From: Luidia sarsii
Taxonomy: Eukaryota; Echinodermata; Asteroidea; Paxillosida; Luidiidae
Direction of reading: 5' to 3'
DNA length: 64,000 nucleotides
Assembly (NCBI GenBank): GCA_949987565.1
Contig: OX465104.1
Coordinates: forward strand, 2,863,474-2,927,473
Shown here: positions 61,439-64,000 of the stretch, in pieces
How positions within the stretch are numbered: position 1 is the first letter of the stretch
Layout of the letters: every line of letters starts with the position of its first letter
Notes under the pieces: generated by a model
Seen by the model: the letters and a program-made list of their open reading frames with translations, nothing else
What the model was told of the DNA's origin: nothing
Databases searched by the model: none
Program-made: the position numbers and the translations under genes

Positions 61439-61585
61439 GTGGCGCTGTTGAGCTTTGCTGTCTACGTACTGGTGGACGAGGAGAACGTCTTGGATGCGGA
61501 GAAGATCTTCGTCTCCATCTCGCTCTTCAACATCCTCAAGTTTCCCTTCTCCATGCTCCCCAGCATGATCTCCCGCACAATGATG
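61439..61585 (+). CDS. ABCC1: ABCC1-type exon: end of TMD1
   Basis: It reads [49 protein letters not shown]. It matches human [43 protein letters not shown]. The acceptor is GGACTCTAG before 61,439 and the donor is ATG|GTGAGT after 61,585. It has 49 codons, phase 0 at both ends. Confidence 0.96.
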
Positions 61586-61614
61586 GTGAGTGGCTGACCC
61601 CACTAGGACCTTTT

Positions 61615-62013
61615 TCCTGTCAGGGGAAATAGTTTTATATGTCATGGTTTGGAGGGATATAGTAAAAACTATTGACCTTAGAGGGTCAATTGCCTGCCCT
61701 ATTTCCCTAAGAAATGTTAGTTAGGGGAAGATAGTTTTCATATATGTCATGGTTTGAAAGGAAAGAGTAAAAACTATTGACCACAGAGGGTCATTTTTTT
61801 TCCCTATTTCCCTGAGAAATGTTAGTAAGGGGAAAATTTGTTTCATATATTTCATGGTTTGGGAGAAAAGTGAAAACTATGTACCTCAGAGGGTTAATAG
61901 TTTGCCATATTTCCCTAGAAATGTTAGTTGGGAGGAAATAGTTTCATATATTTCTTGGTTTTGGGGAAATAGTGAAAAGTATTCACCTCAAATGGTCAAT
62001 AGTTTGCCCTCTA
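61615..62013. repeat. About 100-bp tandem repeat, 4 copies, in an ABCC1 intron
   Basis: The units share GGGGAAATAGTTT, CATATATTTCATGGTTTG, GTAAAAACTATTGACC, CAGAGGGTCA and CCCTATTTCCCTGAGAAATG. It starts 30 bp after the donor of the preceding exon but does not include exon sequence. Confidence 0.85.
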
Positions 62014-62162
62014 ATACCGATCCCCCCTCTGTCGCAGTTTATACAGGGAATATGGGAATATATCACAATTTTTTTTGGGGGGGTGGAATAGGAAGTGTGT
62101 ATTTATGCACTTGTAAAGCATGCTGTAATGCATATTTGATCTTTCCATGAATATTTCCTTAG

Positions 62163-62247
62163 GGTCAAGTATCACTGAACCGTTTGGAGAAGTTCCTGCT
62201 CAAAGATGAACTCAATGCTGACAATGTGAGCAGATCGTCCAAAGAAG
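62163..62247 (+). CDS. ABCC1: ABCC1-type exon: TMD1 to NBD1 linker
   Basis: It reads GQVSLNRLEKFLLKDELNAD, NVSRSSKE, the counterpart of [20 protein letters not shown]. The acceptor is TTCCTTAG before 62,163 and the donor is GAAG|GTGATT after 62,247. Phase 0 in and phase 1 out. Confidence 0.94.
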
Positions 62248-62309
62248 GTGATTTGTTTTGGGTTTTTTAATTTATGAGAATAAAAACCGATGAATAAAGC
62301 AATTGGTAA

Positions 62310-62605
62310 TTGTGACCCGGTACGGCATAATGAGGATTCTCATCCAAATTTGAGTTTTCAAGATTTTTTACCATCACTACAAAAAGTACCTCATTAGCTT
62401 TCCAATGATATCAAAATTATTTCCATACATTGACGAAATCCAAAGTTACGACGCGAGAAAGATGACGAGCCATCGCGCAGTCATGAGAAAAATGACTCGA
62501 AAGTTTTGTTTGTTTCTCCAAAAGAGTAGTTCGATCCTAGCAGGACCTTTCTCCAAGGCAGAACGGTCCTGCCAGGATTGAAACGTCAGGCCCTCTACAC
62601 TTTTG
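62310..62605. other. Intron with a dispersed repeat and a core-repeat pair
   Basis: Positions 62,310-62,450 match 980-1,110. Positions 62,527-62,605 hold a closely spaced inverted pair of the core (GATCCTAGCAGGACCTTTCT and GGTCCTGCCAGGATTGAAAC) and the tail TTTTGAGATTTTCATTTTGG. Confidence 0.65.
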
Positions 62606-62755
62606 AGATTTTCATTTTGGTTCTTTTCATTCAATAAAGCAGCTTGCATCACTGTCTATTGCTTCAACTTTTGTTGATGAGGCGATATTTGCGCGGCACT
62701 GTAATGTACCGGTATAGTTCCTGACAATTTTTTTTTTCGGTGATTTTTTTTCCAG

Positions 62756-62822
62756 ATTATGCCTTGCACATCGATGGCGGCAACTTTGCCTGGTCCAAAG
62801 ATGAAGACTTGATCTTGAAAGA
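62756..62822 (+). CDS. ABCC1: ABCC1-type exon: NBD1 first strands
   Basis: It reads DYALHIDGGNFAWSKDEDLI, LK. It fits the NBD1 opening ITVRNATFTW..., where the aromatic Trp stacks on the ATP adenine. The acceptor is TTTTCCAG before 62,756 and the donor is AAAGA|GTGAGT after 62,822. Phase 1 in and phase 2 out. Confidence 0.92.
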
Positions 62823-62877
62823 GTGAGTAGATCACCTCTTTATTTGATTTTTTTTTTATTATTTAGAAAAAAAAATG

Positions 62878-63030
62878 GCAAGGAAAACTTTGACTTGACT
62901 GAGACTTGAACCTGAGACCTCTGGTTTTGCGTACCAGTGCTTTCACCATCTGAGCTATCCAGCCCTTTAGATGGTGGCCTTCCCAAATATTCAATTAGTC
63001 TTTGCCAGGGTGGAGGTGCCAGTCAGAAGC
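62878..63030 (-). mobile_element. tRNA-derived SINE, reverse orientation
   Basis: It has GAGACTTGAACCTGAGACC (B-box reversed), CATCTGAGCTATCCAGCCC (A-box reversed) and TTTGCCAGGGTGGAGGTGCC (leader reversed). It is complete or nearly so and adjoins the 19-bp core array. Confidence 0.82.
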
Positions 63031-63625
63031 TGGACCTTTCTCAAAAGGCAAGAGCTGCAAGATCTTTTCTCAAAAGGCAGGACCTTTCCCAAAAGGCAGG
63101 ACCTTTCTCAAAAGGCAAGACCTTTCTCAAAAGGCAGGACCTTTCTCAAAAGGCAGGACCTTTCTCAAAAGGCAGGACCTTTCTCAAAAGGCAGGATCTT
63201 TCTCAAAAGCATGACCACTCCTAAAGGCAGGACTTTTCTCAAAAGGCAAGACCTTTCTCAAAAGGCAGGACCTTTCTCAAAAGACAGGATCTTTCCCAAA
63301 GGCAGGACCTTTCCCAAAGGCAGGACCTTTTTTCTCAAAGGCAGGACCTTTCTCAAAAGACAGGATCTTTCCCAAAGGCAGGACCTTTCCCAAAGGCAGG
63401 ACCTTTTTTCTCAAAGGCAGGACCTTTCTCAAAAGACAGGATCTTTCCCAAAGGCAGGACCTTTCCCAAAGGCAGGACCTTTTTTCTCAAAGGCAGGACC
63501 TTTTTTCTCAAAGGTAGGACCTTTTTCTTAAAGGCAGGACCTTTCTCAAAAGACAGGATCTTTCTCAAAAGTAGGACCTCTCCGAAACGCAGGACCTTTT
63601 TCACCCAAAGGCAGGACCTTTATCT
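63031..63625 (-). repeat. 19-bp minisatellite from the core repeat, with a higher-order unit
   Basis: The simple unit is CAGGACCTTTCTCAAAAGG. From about 63,280 it is grouped into a longer unit of about 75 bp (GACAGGATCTTTCCCAAAGG, CAGGACCTTTCCCAAAGG, CAGGACCTTTTTTCTCAAAG) repeated three times. It stops about 65 bp before the Walker A exon. Confidence 0.93.
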
Positions 63626-63640
63626 CAGTGCTAGAATTGA

Positions 63641-63856
<216 letters not shown>

Positions 63857-63924
63857 TGATTTAATTTTTTTTTATTTTAATTTGTATCTTTATCATTTTT
63901 TATATTTTAATTTTTTTTTATATT

Positions 63925-64000
63925 CCAAACAGGTATCTCAAGCTGCTCATTTTTATCTGTTAAAACCATAAAAACTAAAGAGTGCTTGCACCCCTGCCAT
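63925..64000. repeat. Dispersed repeat fragment at the right edge
   Basis: TTGCACCCCTGCCAT and CTGTTAAAACC are the reverse of blocks at 19,490-19,560 and 23,212-23,275 (GGCAGGGGTGCA, AGGGTTTTAACAG). Three copies are therefore in the window. Confidence 0.7.

Overview
This is eukaryotic nuclear DNA: split genes with GT-AG (and one GC-AG) introns, no operons, and most bases in dispersed or tandem repeats. Three animal genes can be read from exon homology and splice phase. No sequence names the species. The tRNA-derived SINEs, Penelope-like retroelement, many TTAA- and foldback-type MITEs and the abundance of TACATGTA words suggest a marine invertebrate. An invertebrate deuterostome such as an echinoderm is my guess, held weakly.

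Layout. Positions 1-10,040 (minus strand): 5' part of a 7-dehydrocholesterol reductase gene (DHCR7). Its coding exons are at 10,040-9,679, 3,274-3,052 and 1,916-1,278, and it continues off the left edge. Positions 10,041-19,208: intergenic, with satellites, MITEs and SINEs. Positions 19,209-26,122 (minus strand): a UBFD1 (ubiquitin-domain, polyubiquitin-binding) gene in six phase-consistent coding exons, 341 codons plus stop. Positions 26,123-28,986: head-to-head intergenic spacer. From about 28,987 or 36,695 to the right edge (plus strand): an ABCC1/MRP-type ABC transporter gene. Fourteen exons give 717 in-frame codons from TMD0 through the Walker A motif of NBD1, and the rest is off the right edge.

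The three genes do not form a pathway: sterol reduction in the ER, ubiquitin binding, and conjugate export at the membrane. What stands out is the non-coding part. One short repeat, related to the terminal repeat of a Penelope-like element at 29.2-30.6 kb, occurs about 25 times. It can be folded as a diverged hammerhead ribozyme, and its core has been amplified into separate minisatellites at 49.7 and 63.0 kb. A 5.6 kb satellite of about 63 units of roughly 89 bp lies in an ABCC1 intron; it is built from the head of a tRNA-derived SINE, and a fuller founder copy remains at its left edge. Several ABCC1 exons carry tandem duplications that run across their 3' splice boundary into the intron. A 634-bp foldback element encloses the first part of a THAP zinc finger.

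All gene calls rest on reading translations against remembered family sequences. No alignment or database search was run.
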